This document shows positions 50,921 through 51,405 of a DNA stretch of 51,405 nt, piece after piece; position 1 is the first letter of the stretch; each line of letters opens with the position of its first letter. The stretch spans positions 1 to 51,405 of the forward strand of contig CAYWPG010000028.1 in the NCBI GenBank assembly GCA_964460035.1. The letters run 5' to 3'. The position numbers and the translations under genes were made by a program. The DNA is from CAYWPG01 sp964460035 (lineage in GTDB: Bacteria; Pseudomonadota; Gammaproteobacteria; Nitrococcales; AK92). The notes beneath the pieces were generated by a model. That model made no database searches, was not told the DNA's origin, and worked only from the letters and a program-made list of their open reading frames with translations.

Positions 50921-51405
50921 TTACACCTCAACCCGCGCCGCTTCCTCGACGAACTCCGGAATCTGATCGAAGTTCATGTAGCGGTAGATCTCGGCGCCGT
51001 TGGCGTTGACCACGTTCACCTGCTCCATGTACTCCTCTACCGTCGGCAGGCGACCCAGCAGCGCGGCCACGGCCGCCAGCTCGGCCGAACCGAGGTAAAC
51101 GCGGGTGTCTATGCCCAGACGGTTCGGGAAGTTACGGGTCGAGGTGGAGATCGCGGTGCTGCCGCGGCGCATCTGCGCCTGGTTACCCATGCACAGCGAG
51201 CAGCCCGGCGGCTCCATGCGCGCACCAGTGCGGCCGAGCACACCGTAATAGCCCTCCTCGGTCAGGATCTTCTGATCCATCTTGGTCGGCGGCGCGATCC
51301 AGAGACGAGTCGGGATGTCGCTCTTGCCCTCGAGCACCTTACCGGCAGCACGGAAGTGGCCGATGTTGGTCATGCAGCTGCCGATGAACACCTCGTCGAT
51401 CTTGT
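50921..51405 (-). CDS. acnB: Aconitate hydratase B, C-terminal part (runs off the window)
   Basis: The last 160 residues or so of a protein of about 865 residues; the gene continues past the right edge. All three [4Fe-4S] Cys of AcnB are visible: FIGSCMTNIGHFR and the pair in PPGCSLCMGNQ. The end (LPTVEEYMEQVNVVNANGAE, YRYMNFDQIPEF) is typical of AcnB. It is the main TCA-cycle aconitase in E. coli. Together with acnA at 42-45 kb it gives the cell both types. Confidence 0.96.
   Translation of the reverse strand, partial: KIDEVFIGSCMTNIGHFRAAGKVLEGKSDIPTRLWIAPPTKMDQKILTEEGYYGVLGRTGARMEPPGCSLCMGNQAQMRRGSTAISTSTRNFPNRLGIDTRVYLGSAELAAVAALLGRLPTVEEYMEQVNVVNANGAEIYRYMNFDQIPEFVEEAARVEV

Noticed and set aside
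1..51405. CRISPR arrays, prophage, integrons, secretion or defence islands
   Set aside because: No regularly spaced repeats, integrase, phage or defence genes were seen; the window is almost entirely conserved core genome.

Overview
The window is a 51.4 kb stretch of GC-rich chromosome from a gammaproteobacterium. The block cysG / serS / rarA / lolA / ftsK / aat / bpt / infA / clpA / clpS / nudJ / mnmA / hflD is the order I know from Pseudomonas aeruginosa. The split B12-dependent ribonucleotide reductase (nrdJa-nrdJb), ThrH, a 531-residue isocitrate lyase, soluble transhydrogenase and MotY also look Pseudomonas-like. It is not a straight Pseudomonas copy: trxB is missing between ftsK and aat, and icd/idh are replaced by two isocitrate lyases. 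I would not name a genus. Nearly everything is housekeeping; the only mobile DNA is a decayed IS256-type transposase at the left edge.

Layout. 1-1.1 kb: transposase remnant. 1.1-8.5 kb: nrdJab with a paired NrdR operator and a DnaA box, a ferritin-like bacterioferritin, a patatin-like lipase, a dodecin-sodC pair, a tandem receiver protein and an unknown gene. 8.6-18.7 kb: lysS, prfB (with its programmed frameshift), hrpA, a phosphodiesterase, thrH, a 5'-nucleotidase and a PRC-barrel protein, all leftward. 19-22.4 kb: yccA, cysG and cysB. 22.4-35.1 kb: serS to clpS, including the N-degron set aat, bpt, clpS and clpA. 35.4-48.8 kb: two isocitrate lyases, nudJ-mnmA-hflD, acnA, motY, sth and lipA. 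49.2-51.4 kb: gabD and the 3' end of acnB.

The most interesting item is not a protein gene. Between the convergent genes cysB and serS (about 22.35-22.76 kb, minus strand) lies what looks like a CsrB/RsmZ-type RNA that sequesters CsrA/RsmA. It has a perfect GacA/UvrY box (TGTAAG-N6-CTTACA), a plausible promoter, about 320 nt with roughly 16 GGA triplets (several in hairpin loops such as AUGGAU and AGGAG), and a 14-bp perfect terminator stem with a U-rich tail buried in the last codons of cysB. A weaker second candidate lies between lipA and gabD (about 49.02-49.16 kb, plus strand). It has six CAGGG motifs, a hexaloop AGGGAG hairpin and a terminator-like stem, and three CTTACA half-sites 22-23 bp apart lie upstream.

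How the genes work together. Both aconitases, the isocitrate lyases, transhydrogenase, succinate-semialdehyde dehydrogenase and lipoyl synthase concern the TCA/glyoxylate node and redox balance. Bacterioferritin, SodC and dodecin concern iron, superoxide and flavin. Aat, Bpt, ClpS and ClpA form an N-degron route. If the RNA candidates are real, the organism runs a Gac/Rsm (BarA/UvrY-Csr) cascade whose sensor, regulator and CsrA lie outside this window.
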